From NCBI RefSeq assembly GCF_014898055.3, contig NW_023601212.1:45868329-45932328 (forward strand): DNA of 64,000 nt. The letters run 5' to 3'. The notes beneath the pieces are model-generated. The model saw only the letters and a list, made by a program, of their open reading frames with translations. It was not told the origin of the DNA and searched no databases. Source of the stretch: Talpa occidentalis. Lineage: Eukaryota; Chordata; Mammalia; Eulipotyphla; Talpidae. Positions 24,486 through 50,188 of the stretch are shown here, piece by piece. The position numbers and the translations under genes were made by a program. Numbering within the stretch: the first letter of the stretch is position 1; every line of letters begins with the position of its first letter.

Positions 24486-25489
24486 TTTAAAAAAAAGATT
24501 TATTTATGCTTACAAGAACTGGGGTACAGGCCAGATATAAGCTGTGGGGGGTGAGAGGATTCACCAGAGACAGAGTGGGGAACGGAACAGAAAGATTGAC
24601 TGAAGTACACAGCTGAGGGGAGCAGCAGGAGAGTCAGGAGAGGTCTGCTGCTCCATGTGGGTTGCTCCCTGGCCAGCCCGGGGATTGAACTCGTGCTACA
24701 GTGGCTGTGGACAGCTTCATAGTTTGTGTCTTAACCCCTTGCGCCACCAGGGAGGCCCAGACTTTTTTTTTTTTTTTTTTAAAGATTTATTTATTTATGC
24801 ATACAAGAACTGGAGTGTAAGCCAGAGGTGCGGAAGGTGAGAGGATTCACCAGAGAGAGTGGGGAACAGAACAGGCAGATCCACTGCTGAGGGGAGCAGC
24901 GGGCAAGCAAGGTAGGAGAGGTGTGCTGCTCCATGTGGGTTGCTCCCTGGTGGGCAGGGGAATCCAGCTCCTACTGCAGTGGCAGGCAATAGCTTGATAG
25001 CGCTGTCTTTAACCCCTGCGCCACCAGGGAGGCCCAAGGAGACTTTTTTTTTTTTTTAAAGATTTCTTTTTTTTTTTAAAGATTTATTTATTTATGCATA
25101 CAAGAACTGGGGCACAGGCCAGAGAGGCAAGGGGTGGGAGGATTCACCAGAGACAGAGTGAGGAACAGAACAGGCAGACTGAAATACACTGCAGCGGGCG
25201 AGACAGGAGAGGTCTGCTGCGCCATGTGGGTTGCTCCCTGGCAGGCTGGGGTTCGAACTCGTGCTGCAGAGGCTGCGGATTGCTTCATAGTGTGGTGCTT
25301 AACCCCTTGTGCCACCAGGGAGGCCCAAGATTTATTTCTTTATGCATATAAGAACTGGGGTGTAGGCCAGTTGAGGGTGAGAAGATTCATCAGAGACAGA
25401 ATGGGGAGCAGAACAGGTGGATCTACTGAAATATACTGCTGACAGGAGCAGTGGGCAAGACAGGAGAGGTCTGCTGCACCATGTGAAAC
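24486..25489 (-). repeat. Head-to-tail cluster of four tRNA-derived SINEs
   Basis: Four antisense copies follow each other with little between: 24486-24758, 24763-25035, about 25045-25326, and a 5'-truncated copy at 25327-25489. The flank CCCAAGGAGACT at 24472-24483 recurs at 25033-25044. Later copies probably inserted into the A-rich tails of earlier ones. Confidence 0.88.
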
Positions 25490-25734
25490 CCAGGAAACTT
25501 TGAGAAGAATTAGATACCAGAAAACCTAGTCTAGTGGTCAGGCCTCCACTCTGATCTATAGAATGACCTGGACCGAGTCATCTCCTAGCTGCTGCTACAA
25601 AGATATTAACAAAACTGCTGAGGTCATTCCAGCTCTCTCTCTACTTCCCATTCATCACATTCTTGAAGCTAAAAGTTAACGTGTTATATAGGCAGTCCAA
25701 ATCTTGCCATTATCATGATCTCAACTTTAATAGT

Positions 25735-25865
25735 GTTTATTCCATGCCCTGTTCTGAACACAGGAATTCTATCAGGGCAGTAATTGTTAGTCCCTTTTTA
25801 CAGATGAGCAGGTTGATGCACATGGTAAAATGACTTGCTCAGCAGCATACAAATAAGGAATTCTG
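25735..25865 (-). repeat. MIR element
   Basis: TTTATTCCATGCCCTGTTCTG and CCTTTTTACAGATGAGCAGG are the MIR core in reverse. Confidence 0.65.
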
Positions 25866-26309
25866 CAGTGTTTTTGTAGTATGTAGTTTTCTATTCGCTG
25901 ACCACATTGATCAGGCCCGTGCTAGGCATTCTTAGTACACAGGGTGGTTAAGGAGCTCAGCTTTGAAAAATGTATGAGACAAAAGATTGTGAGATTTAGC
26001 AAATCTCAAAGGATACCCAGTTGAATTTGAATTTTGCAGAAACAAATAATTCTCAGTATAATATGGAACATATTTTTGTATATAATATTTGTGTCCTACT
26101 TATATTAAAAATTGTTTGCCATTTTTCTGAAATGCATATAACTAGGTGTCTGTGTTTAATCTGGCAATCCCAATTAGGCAAGGATGGGAAAAAGGCCTTT
26201 TCAAATTTCACAGTGAATTTTTTTTTTAAATCAAATTAACACTTTGCCTGTCCAAATTATTCAAACAGAATGGAGGTGAGGCCTCCATACTTGTCTTTTC
26301 TGCCTCACA

Positions 26310-26900
26310 TGCCATTATGTTGGAGACTTTATGCACAAATATATCCCCTTTTCCTTTTAAGAGGCTGCATAATATTCCATGTCTGCATGGGGGTCCTGGA
26401 CTTCACCAGGTCTCTGCATGTGGATTTAGGTGTTTGGTGAGTACATTCCTTGAAGGTACATCTCTGTGTGTGTTTGAGAGTATAATTGTCAGCGAATCCC
26501 CAGACATAAAATTGCCAGGCTATGCATTCCACATTTTCTTTTTTTTTTTTTTAAGATTTATTTATTCATGCGTACAAGAACCAGGGTACAGGGCAGATGC
26601 GCGGGAGGGTGAGAGGACTCACCAGAGACAGAGTGGAACAGAACAGGCAGACTGACTGAAATACACTGCTGAGGGGAGCAGCGGGAGAGACAGGAGAGGT
26701 CTGCCGCACCATGTGGAATCTCGCTGGCCGGCAGGGAACGAACTGGCGCTGCAGAGGCTGTGGACAGCTTCACAGTGCTGCACTCAATCCGCTGCGCCAA
26801 CGGGGAGGCCCGCATTCCACATTTTCATTGCTATTTTGGTGTTCCTCACTAAAAGGGCTGCAGTAAACACTTGCCATATTTTTCCATCCTTTTAAGTTTT
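26310..26900 (-). repeat. LINE relic split by a SINE
   Basis: CTGCATAATATTCCATGTC, TCCCCAGACATAAAATTGCCAGG and, after the SINE, TTCATTGCTATTTTGGTGTTCC resemble an antisense L1 3' region. Confidence 0.5.
26539..26811 (-). repeat. tRNA-derived SINE
   Basis: Antisense copy with 15-base target-site duplication GCATTCCACATTTTC at 26524-26538 and 26812-26826. Confidence 0.92.
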
Positions 26901-27269
26901 TTAAATCTTTTGAAAGTTTTGTAAATCTTGCAGTGGGTTGCTCCGATTTTTTCAGGGAATGTGTAAACTCTGGTAATATGCACCGTTGCATGCACACATG
27001 ATAGGCAGCAGACAGTGGATTAGGAATCTTGACAGGTGTGGGAAGCTGTGTCTGTTCATAGCCCCTCACCCCTGCCCCTTCTAGGATAGTGGTTCTTACA
27101 CTTCCAAGTAAAATAAGATTACCGGTACAACTCATACAGGTGGAAATATATAAATTGCTTCCACCGCAAGTTTGTGATAGAGCTGAGGACACTTGGATAA
27201 AGACAGAGCCCTGACCTGGGGTGCAACAGGGGAGCAGAACTTATTCAGAATAGTTGTGTGATAATTGAT

Positions 27270-27395
27270 AAAGCAGTAAAGCACAAGAGGAGAGAGCAGG
27301 GTCTTTGTAATCAGATCTGAGCTTTGAATTTAACTTTGCTGCTTACCAGTCAGGTGACTTTCAATGAAGGTGAATGACAAAATGATAGTAACCGG
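27270..27395 (+). repeat. MIR element, cut by a SINE
   Basis: AGCAGGGTCTTTGTAATCAG, GCTTACCAGTCAGGTGAC and ATGACAAAATGATAGTAACC follow MIR order. Confidence 0.55.
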
Positions 27396-27405
27396 TCCAC
27401 AAGAC

Positions 27406-27685
27406 TTTTTTTTTTAAGATTTATTTTTATTTATTTATGCATACAAGAACAAGGTGTAGGCCAGAGGTGTAGGGGTGGTGAGAGGATTCACCAGAGATAG
27501 AGTGTGTAGCAGAACAAGCCAATCTACTGAAACACACTGCTGAGGGGAGCAGTGGGCAAGACAGGAGAGGTCTGCTGCGCCATGGGGGTCAGCTCCCTGG
27601 CCATCCAGAGATCAAACTCATGTCACAGTGGCTGGCGATAGCTTGATAGCACTGAGAGTTTAACCCCTACACCACCAGGGAGGCC
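27406..27685 (-). repeat. tRNA-derived SINE
   Basis: Antisense copy ending at CACCAGGGAGGCC. Probably the outer member of a tandem pair; the left flank CCACAAGACT resembles CACAGGACT at 27967. Confidence 0.85.
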
Positions 27686-27701
27686 CCCCCCCCAGGATTT
27701 C

Positions 27702-27965
27702 TTTTTTTTTAATTTTTAAGATTTATTTATTTATACAAGAACCAGTGTACAGGCCAGATGAGCAGAAGGTTTACCAGAGACAGAGTGGGGAATAGAACTG
27801 GCAGACTGATGACATACACTGCTGAGGGGCGCAGCGAATGAGACAGGAGATGTCTGCTGCGCCATGTGGGATTCTCGCCAGCCAGCCAGAATCGAACCCG
27901 CACTGCAGAGGCTGCGGACAGCTTCACAGTGCAACACTCAACCACCTGCGCCACCAGGGAGGCCC
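27702..27965 (-). repeat. tRNA-derived SINE
   Basis: Second antisense copy of the pair, TTTATTTATTTATACAAGAAC to GCGCCACCAGGGAGGCCC. Confidence 0.88.
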
Positions 27966-28223
27966 CCACAGGACTTCTTAAAGATGAAATGAGATTCTGC
28001 TGTGAGCAGAGTACCTGGCACACCTCTGGAACCTGAGAAATATGGACTCCTGTGTTTAATATGTAACATGTCTCATTTAAGACCTGGTGTTTAACTGTTC
28101 ATTAAGTGGTATTCAGTCATTTTCGTTTTCCTCATTGGACTTGAAGAGAAGGCTCTGGCCAGACTCTGGCTGAGGGGCATTTGATCTTTCCTGAGGTGAT
28201 GGGAGGCATTGAGAGATTTTTGA

Positions 28224-41649
<13,426 letters not shown>

Positions 41650-42183
41650 ATGCCAGGTCAGGCAGAACAAGTTCGTCTGACCTCACAGTTGCTCCAGGAC
41701 GCCGCCTGACATGCACACACATTCCCATTGTGACATTGAGTGGTGGGGACAGATGGTGCCTGGGACTCAACTGAGCAATCTTGGCTTCAACCTCTTCTAA
41801 GTCAGTAACTGACCTTACAGGCCTGCCCCACCCCGAGTATACCTAGCACCTGAGGACACAAGACAGGCTAGCAGAGATGAACCTCCAGGTGGAGTTATGA
41901 CTGTTCACCATACAACAGTGGCCCAATAGAGTTGCTCTACCTGACCAAGTGCTAGCTTCCTAACAAGTGAGGCAGATGGCGGAATTCCAAGCCCCATCTA
42001 ATGAAACTAATGTGACTAACAAGGCCACTGGCCAGGTGCCCATGTGGCGACTCCCTTGAGAGAACAGGCTGAGTCAGAGGGCCACAATCAGGCACCATCT
42101 GCATTCAACACACCTCCTCCCACTAAGCCCAGCATACTTGTCACTTAAACACAAAAAGACTGAGGTCTTTAAAAAAAAAAATC

Positions 42184-42189
42184 TTTATT
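42184..42189 (-). terminator. CHERP: CHERP polyadenylation signal
   Basis: TTTATT on plus is AATAAA on minus, about 1.1 kb past the CHERP stop. The following minus-strand text is T-rich, as expected of a downstream element. Confidence 0.75.
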
Positions 42190-43315
42190 TGAAGGCAAAA
42201 CAGTAAAATCCACAAGAAATTGTTAACAGCATGTGTTTACGTTTTATCCTGAATCAGACACATTTGAACAGTTCACAGCTACAGGAAATCTAGAACAAAA
42301 TCAAATATTTTACCACATCAGGTTGAAAAGTTGGAGAGGATTTTGCATCTTATTGAAAAGAATTTTTCAAAAATGTTTCTGTACAAATAAGCGGTGCTTA
42401 TCACACTGCCCACAGACAGTCACTGGTGGCTCAGGTGGAGGTGGCTCCCTGTTGGCCTGGCCTCCCTGTGGGCAGGTGGGTAGGTGGGGCTGAGGGAGTG
42501 ACTGGATGGGGAGACCCACATTGGATCTGAGTGGCCACCACATGGGCACTGGTGCTCGGGCTCCTAAGAGAAAATGTAACACCACACACTGAGGGCTTGA
42601 TTCTCTGTGGTATCATCCCCTAACCTGCAGATGCCTCAGATCAGCTTCCTCAGAACCTGTTTCTGCAGGTAATAGCAAATGGCTAACATTCAGGAAAAAA
42701 AATTCAACTTCAACAACTAAAATAACTGAACTAAGGGCCAGCATGTCTCAGAGGAATCAGGTCTCCCAATCTTTCACAGGGGTCATCTCAGATCAGTAAT
42801 TGTTTTTTTCTAAAACTATTAAACCATTTGGGATTAAAAATAAAAACGCTGTTTAACTTTACAAATCAAAAAGGTTTTGTTTTTCCATTTCTAAAGATAG
42901 AGCAGTGCTGGCGCCTGCCTGAGCTGTAGCATTACACATGGACGGGGAGGTGGGTGGGTGGCCTGTCTCATGGTCCTGCTGGTCTGCTTTGGCTCCACAT
43001 GCGCCCTCGTGATGAAGAGGCTCAGGTCTGCCTGCCAAGGGAGGCACATTTGTTCCTTCTACGTCAAGCGTTGTCTGGGGCGGAGGGTCTTGTGTTCTCC
43101 GGTTGTGTTATGGGCAGTGAGCTCACGCCATGTGGGCTGGGGCATCTCGTGGGCCTTTGGCTTCTGCGGCAGAGCTGCTTTGTAGGGGAGTCCAGACCTT
43201 GCCACTGTTGGGCATGGTGTTTGTCACTAGGTGTGCCACAGTCCCCTCTCCTGTTGCTCCCCAAAGATGGAGACTGCGCGCCCAGTGGCCCCGACCCTCT
43301 GCCACCGCCATTTGC
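42190..43315 (-). other. CHERP: CHERP 3' UTR
   Basis: Non-coding between the CHERP stop (43316) and AATAAA (42184-42189). On the plus strand it holds the first canonical poly(A) signals downstream of the C19orf44 stop (ATTAAA at 42818 and 42833, AATAAA at 42839). Confidence 0.75.
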
Positions 43316-43509
43316 CTACTTGCACTCGTCCCTGGCCTTCATGCGTGCGATGAAAGAGTAGCTCTTATTTCGGCGGTAGTTCTCGTAGGGGTCATCCAGG
43401 GCCACGCCCACACCCTTGTACTGGTCCCATTTGTCCCGGACATCACCGCCCTTGATGGGGTCTTGTATCCCTTGCTCCTTCACACCAAGGCCGCCGGATC
43501 CACTCCAGC
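43316..43509 (-). CDS. CHERP: CHERP exon 17
   Basis: Residues 862-925 with TAG at 43316-43318. Second half of the G-patch (GWSGSGGLGVKEQGIQDPIK), then VGVALDDPYENYRRNKSYSF. Acceptor TTTCCTGAG. Confidence 0.95.
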
Positions 43510-46500
43510 CTCAGGAAAAAAGGGGGACAAGTGGTTATAATCCCCAAAAGAAGCAAACTATGGTGCATTTACCTACGAAGGTGACCCAGGGGCACCCTGG
43601 GAACTGCACAACATGCAGACAGGTGGTGTATAACTGGCACGTGTAAGAAAACCTGCAGAAACCCTGCTGGCTTACCCCCCTTTTCAGAATTTCTCACAAA
43701 GTCGAAACTCTCCCAATTCAATCATACCCCATTCCTGAGTGCCCGGAGCAGCTTCTTCCTGGGAACCTACCCATTTTCACCAGCATCTGATGGCCTTTGT
43801 TCTCCTCCCCAAGCCGGGAGTCAGGTATTGGAGGTGCTGAATTAGAACCCAGGCCGGCTGAAGAACTAAAATGAAGACAGGTTATGTTTTTACCAAAAAG
43901 CCGATGTGTTTATTGGGATGAAAGTCCTCAGAATTATAGCAAGGAGCTATAACTATATAATTATATAGCTGTGAGTATTCACAAGTGGGAGATGGGCCAA
44001 CATGGACACACATAAACACATCTCATTTGTCCATTTCTGCTTTGTCAGCCAGAGAAAGGGGGTTCCTGTCCCACACTTAGCACAGGGGCAGTTCACACCA
44101 AACCCCTAAAATGGTTAGAACACAGAGCCCAGTTACTGCCTCTGGTTTTACAGTGTAACCATAACAAGGCAGGACCTTGGTGAGAGGAGGTACGGAGACT
44201 GTGCTATGTAGCATTTGGGGTGCTGCCTTGAGCGCATCTTCTAACACATTCATATTCACTGCAAAGCCTCGGAGGATTCCATGCCCCTAACAGGCCACCT
44301 GAAAGTCACCACAGAAATCTTACGGCGGTGTGGGGCTCCTAGACCGTGAGCGGCGTCTCCTTCCTGGGGAGTATGACTTGGAGCGGGAGCGGGAGCGGGA
44401 GCGGGAGCGGCTTCTTGAGGAGCGTGATCGGCTCCGGCTCCTGTGGGGAGGGAAGGACAATGCAGTGGTCAGCACAATCTAATCTACAGGGGGCCACAGG
44501 AGCCCCAGGCTGCAAACCCCAAGAGATGGTGCCCTGCCTACCTGGATCGGGAGCGGGAATAGGAGCGGGAACAGGAGCGAGACCTTGACCTCGAGTATGA
44601 GCCTGATGACTTGGAGGACCTCGAGTTGGAGCGGGAAGACGAACGCCCTCGGCTTTTGGATCTGCTGCGAGACCTGGAGGGTGCACTGTGGGGAGAGGCC
44701 TGTTGAGCCCAGCCAGCACCTCACCCCAAGTAGAGATGCACCCATCCACATAAGGGCGTCTCATCAACAGCCTGGCTGAATATATAGATTGCACAAGTTT
44801 CTCCCATGCTGTGTTCCAGGTTTTACTTAGGCCTTATGAGAAGTAATGCCCAGTAACTCCTTGAACCAGCAGAGGCCACAGAGCTGACCTCCCTTTACCC
44901 ATGTCAGAGAGTGACACAATGACAAGTCGGGTAGGCAAAGATAGGGTCTTAACAACCCCCTGAAACTGGGGAGGAATGCAGTAGCACAGCACTCACCTGT
45001 TCCTCTTCTCCTGGCCCTTCCTCCGCCGGGCGCGCATTTTTGCTCGGAAGAACTCATAGAGGCCATTCTGTTCCCAACCCTCACTGTAAGACAGGGTCCC
45101 CCCAGCCTGTGACTATGCCAGTCTCCCTCCCACAAGAACAAAAACCACTCTACCAGCCTCCCAGGTGTGAGGCCTCTATCCTTACTTCCTCAGGACCTGA
45201 GAACAGCTCACACAAAAAGTACTCCGGCACTCACTCCATGGTTGCGTTTTCGGAGACAAGGAAGCAGGCAGAGAGGCCAGACCATGTGCTCAACTAACTC
45301 CCCCAGCTTCCACATCTCCTCCACCCCCGGGTTCCTCAAAATAGCTGGGGGACAAGGGGATGAGGTAGGGGAACCTCATGGCCTGTGGTCATTGTAACTG
45401 GGGACAAGGGGTTCCAAATTAGCAGGCCTGGCAATGAGACTGCTTGAGTAGAGTATCCTGGGGACCCCGTGACAAAGCCACATGACAAAGCCATGTGACA
45501 AAATTGTATATGCAGCAGCAGCTGAGAGGACTTCTTGTCCTAACATGTTCCAACTAGAAAGTCCATCAAGGGCCATCATTTGTGACACACATTGCCCACA
45601 GCCAAGATAAACAGGCTTCTTGACTCAAGCAGTGGTTTTTCTCTTGGACACCTCCACATGTCCTCACTCATCCTCACCCCAGCCCGGCTGAAAGTCAGGG
45701 GACTCATGAAGCAAACTTGGGAAGACAGGCTAGAGGGGACAGAGAGACGCCTCTGCCCTGCAGCCCTGTCCCTCAAGCCCCTACCTGTTCCTGGGCCTAT
45801 CGTGGGAGGGTGGGCTATAAAAGGCCTCTACAGCTGCGAGCAGCCTCTCACTGGGCGGCATGGGGGGTGGGAGGCGAATATCTTTAGGGTCCAAAGGCTT
45901 ATACTCGTGGTCTTCTAGCTGCAAAGAGATCACAGTCATTACTATGCCCAGTGACGCACCCTCAGGCCCACCCAGGTACTGCAGAAGTTGGCGAAGCAGG
46001 AGGACAGGGTTCTGGGCTTAGGTTAGGGTGGCACCAGGGTCCTCAACCTGCCCTGCCTAGGGACTCCAAACCCTTTGTAGGGCTTCAGCCCCACCAAATG
46101 CATTCCTAACTAGGAAGGCTGGGGGAACTTCTAAGGCTGGTAAAAGCCAATCTTCTGTAAGAAAGCACATACAAGGACACAGTCTCCAAGCTTGTGACAG
46201 AAAGAACCCTCAGTTTATCCACAGATGTGCCACTGAGCCCAGGTATCAATGCTTCCGTCTTCTACCCCAGGTCCCATCTTGATCAGACCAGCGTCAGCCC
46301 TTTGCCAGGCTGTATACTCTGTTCTACCTCCTACCCCAAGCATTGCCCCCAAACCCCTCTGCTTCCAGCTGCCCCACCTGACCGTTCTCAACTACCTGTC
46401 TGACAATATTTTAGGACAGAAGTGGCAGTGACACTGCCAACGGTTCCACAGCAAAGGCTTGAGGCCATTCTCCCCTGGTATCTGTGTCTGCAGATTGCCC

Positions 46501-49500
46501 CTTTCTAAGTCCCTCTGCCATCAGCCCCTGGACACAGGACTCCTGAGAGCCAGCCCACTCTGAGGGGTACAGAGGCATAGAGGACATGGGCTTGCTCACT
46601 GTCTCTGCAGAGTGAGACAAAGACCTTGGGCTGGGCATAATGTTTGGCCAGTCAAGTTCACTGGGGAGGGAATGTGAGGGGAGAGGCCTGGAAGCAGCAT
46701 TTTGTAGCCTGTTGGGAACTGCTTCACAAATTTTCACATGGAGACAGCACATGCATGGCTGTGACACGTTACCTTCACAAGGGGGGCCATCAGCCCAGCG
46801 GGGAGGTCGAAGTAGGGCACATTGGGGACCAGGCTGGGGTCATCGTGGTTGATATGGGGAGGGCCCTGTCGCCGCATGTGGGGGGGCTGCCCGTTGAAGC
46901 CGTGGGGAGGAGGGCCGAAGTCAGGGTGCTGGGGCCCCCCCCAGGGTGGGTGCTCGTTGATCCCAGGATGAGGCATGCGGTGGCCAGGGTGGTGGTGCGG
47001 GGGGCCCATCTCTGCAAGAGAGACACTGGTCTCAGGTCTGTGGGAGGCTGTGAGCCGGGTGGGAGCAACACAGCTCTCCACAGTGACAGGTGCCCGCGGG
47101 TAGAAAGCAGCAGAGGGGCAAGGATGCCCACACCCACTTACCGGTAGCCCTGCCCGACACCTCTCCAGCTGCCTCACTCACTGCAGGGCGATGTAGGAGG
47201 GGGATGAGCCCGGTTGAGAAGTCTGGCCAGCACCCACAGCAGCTCCCAAGAGACCCACAGGGAAATCCCAGAACCAAACAACAGCAATGCTCCCTCAAAC
47301 TCACCCCCCTAGTCCCTCAGACATGACTGCATTTGAAGAAAGGGCTGTTAAAAAGGTGATAAGTTATAATGAGGTCCTGGAGAGGGAGGGAGGCCCTGAA
47401 CCAATTTGGCCAGAGTCCTTAGGAGAAGGAGACTAGGATACAGACATACACGGAGAGCCTTATTCCCACAGGACATGAGGAAAACAAGCCAGGAGAGGAG
47501 GAACCCACCCTACCCACACCTTCATCCTGGACCTCCAGCCTGCAGGGCAGAGACTAAATGCTTGCTATGCACATTGCTTGTCTCTGGTGCTACGTTCTAG
47601 TAGCCCCCAAACTCACAAAACCATGTAATATAAATGTGCTAAATGGTCTCCAAGCTGAATTCAGTCAAGGATGGATTTACAAATTAAGATAGAAACAGTT
47701 AAGAGTAGGAATTTTTAAAAAGAAAATCAACAAAACCAGAGAGCCTCTCAAAAAACTAAGCTATAGAAAAGCCAAAGAACACCCACAAAACAAGGATGGT
47801 GTCCCACTCACTGCCTGTGTGCTCTAAGAGACCCTGTCTGCCCCTGCCCGAAGGACAGATGGTACCCTGTGCCAGGGTGTAGTAATGGGCTGGGCCCACC
47901 AGGCTCTCAGTTCTCCTTCCTGGAGTCTTCCCACCTTCTGGGGTTCTATACTGACTTCTCAATCACCCTACCAGCTCTGCCTGTCACTTTGCTTGGGGGA
48001 CACACCAGGGATCACGCTGACACCGGCAGTCACCTGCTAGGCTCTCGAGGCCTGGCACACAGGACCTGTGCTAAGGAAACTAGGGGCTGAGCAATCCCTG
48101 AACTCACCGGCAGGGAAGTCCCCCTGAGGGTAGTCGAAGCGGTGAGGGTAGGGCGGTCGTTCAAAGGGGTGCCGTGGGGGGAAGTCATCCTGCATGAAGC
48201 GGGGCGGGAAGCGGTTGAAGTTGTGCGGGTGAGGCGGCTGGTTGAACTGTGGGTGCTGCTGGTGGGGTGGGAAGGGGCCCCGGAAGTGCGGTGGCCGCTG
48301 CATGCGGAAGGGTGGCTCACGCTGGCCCCCACCCCAGGGTGGCTGCTCATGTTGGCTGTTCCAGGGGCCCTCGAACTGGCTGTTCCAGTTTGGGTCAGGC
48401 TGGCTGTTCCATGGGGCATCGCGTTGGCCATTCCAGCCGGGGTCCCCCCGCTGCTCACCCCACATGCCCTCATGGCTGTTGTTCCAGGGTGGGCAGTGGG
48501 GTGGCCCGCCCTGGTGATGCGGGTAGGGGGGCTGCTCGGGAGGCTGCAAGGCAAAAAGCAAACATGAGCCCCTGTGGGTCCGGCACAACAGAGCTGGCCT
48601 GACCATAACCCCAGCATGCGAGGGCGGCAGGCCCACCATCAGTCAGGTACTGCTCTAGGTATATGAGATCAGGTGACTGACCCTATGAGCAGTGCCATGG
48701 TGTCTGCCCACATCTCTGTGCCCAGACTCCCAAGGCAGCAGGGGCACACAGCTGCCCCTGCCTGGTGAACCACTAGAAACCCATTAATCAGCAGAGACTG
48801 CCACCCACTTGCCTGGCTCCACTCAGGCCCAAGCTTGCCCCACCTGTCCCCACCATAAGCTTTAAGAAATACCTGCTGGGGCCTCCCTGGTGGCGCAAGG
48901 GGTTAAGACGCAACCTATGAAGCTATCCGCAGCCTCTGCAGCATGAGTTCAATCCCCTGGCTGGCCAGGGAGCAACCCACATGGCGCAGCAGACCTCTCC
49001 TGACTTGCCCGCTGCTCCCCTCAGCAGTGTACTTCAGTCAATCTGCCTGTTCTGTTCCCCACTCTGTCTCTGGTGAATCCTCTCACCCCCGACACCTCTG
49101 GCCTGTGCCCTGGCTCTTGTATGCATAAAATAAAATAAATCTTTAAAAAAAAAATAAGAAATACCTGCTGTTGGCCCCAAGGAGCCACAGGGTGAGGCTG
49201 GTCAAACCATGGGGGTTTGTTTGGTGGGATCTGGTCGTGGGGTCCAGGGCCCCGGGGGCCAGCAGTGGCAGGGTCCTGGACCCCTCCTGTGGTGTCATAC
49301 TCGGAGGAACCAGGCATTTGGATGGGAGGCTTGTTGTCATCTATAACCGGGCAAGCAGTTAGTCAGAAGGGCCTAGCAGCAACAGCCACCCCCAGTCAAC
49401 CCAGATAAGGAATTTATTTCCAAATAAATCCTTGCACAGGACATACGCCCTTCTGAGAAAGTTTTACTGTAAACACCCTCCTTCTGCATGTCCATTTTCA

Positions 49501-50156
49501 TTTACTTGGAAGTTTTTAATCATTGAGTTTTATTAAATATCTTTCCTGCCTCTAGATAAAAGATTCTCTTTTCCCATGAGACCCATCACCTTATTAGACT
49601 TTCTATGTTAAATTATCCTTATATACTGCTGGAACAACCCTATTTGGCCAGATATTTTTTAAATACTCTGCTGGATTTCATTTGTTAAGATTCAATCTAG
49701 TATTTCTGCACCTTTGTTCAGATATCCTGGAATCTATTTTGGGATTCTTTCCCTGTCCTTGTTCATCTGGTGTAAAAATTCTCCTAGTCTCAAAAATGAC
49801 TTTGGTAGCTTTCCTCTCTATCTGCATTCTGGGACTGTTAATACAGAATAGTATTGTCCCAGTTGTAAGGAACTGGATATAAACTGAAATTACCTTGCCT
49901 AGTGCTTACAAACAGATTAGATCTGGTCCTACAATGGGACCCAATAGGACAGAATCTCCTCTGGGGGAGCAGGGTGCTTTCCTGGGGCTGCCTCCCAGGG
50001 GTGAGTGTGAGGGGCCACATACCAGGCTGTGTAGTTGGTGGGATAGATGGGGCAGGCGCAGAGGCTGGAGGTGGGGCAGGTGGTGGAGGGGTGGCCTTGA
50101 CTTCGGCTTCCATTTGCGGCATCTGGATCTGTTGTTGCTGCTGTTGCTGCTGTTGT

Positions 50157-50188
<32 letters not shown>

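Noticed and set aside
24486..25489. Regularly spaced repeats that might suggest an array such as CRISPR
   Set aside because: Units are about 270 bases, are SINEs with tails, and the genome is mammalian.
48037..48639. Alternative-frame ORFs of about 120-200 codons over CHERP exon 10
   Set aside because: Only the frame in phase with exons 9 and 11 matches CHERP; the others are shadows of Pro/His-rich coding sequence.
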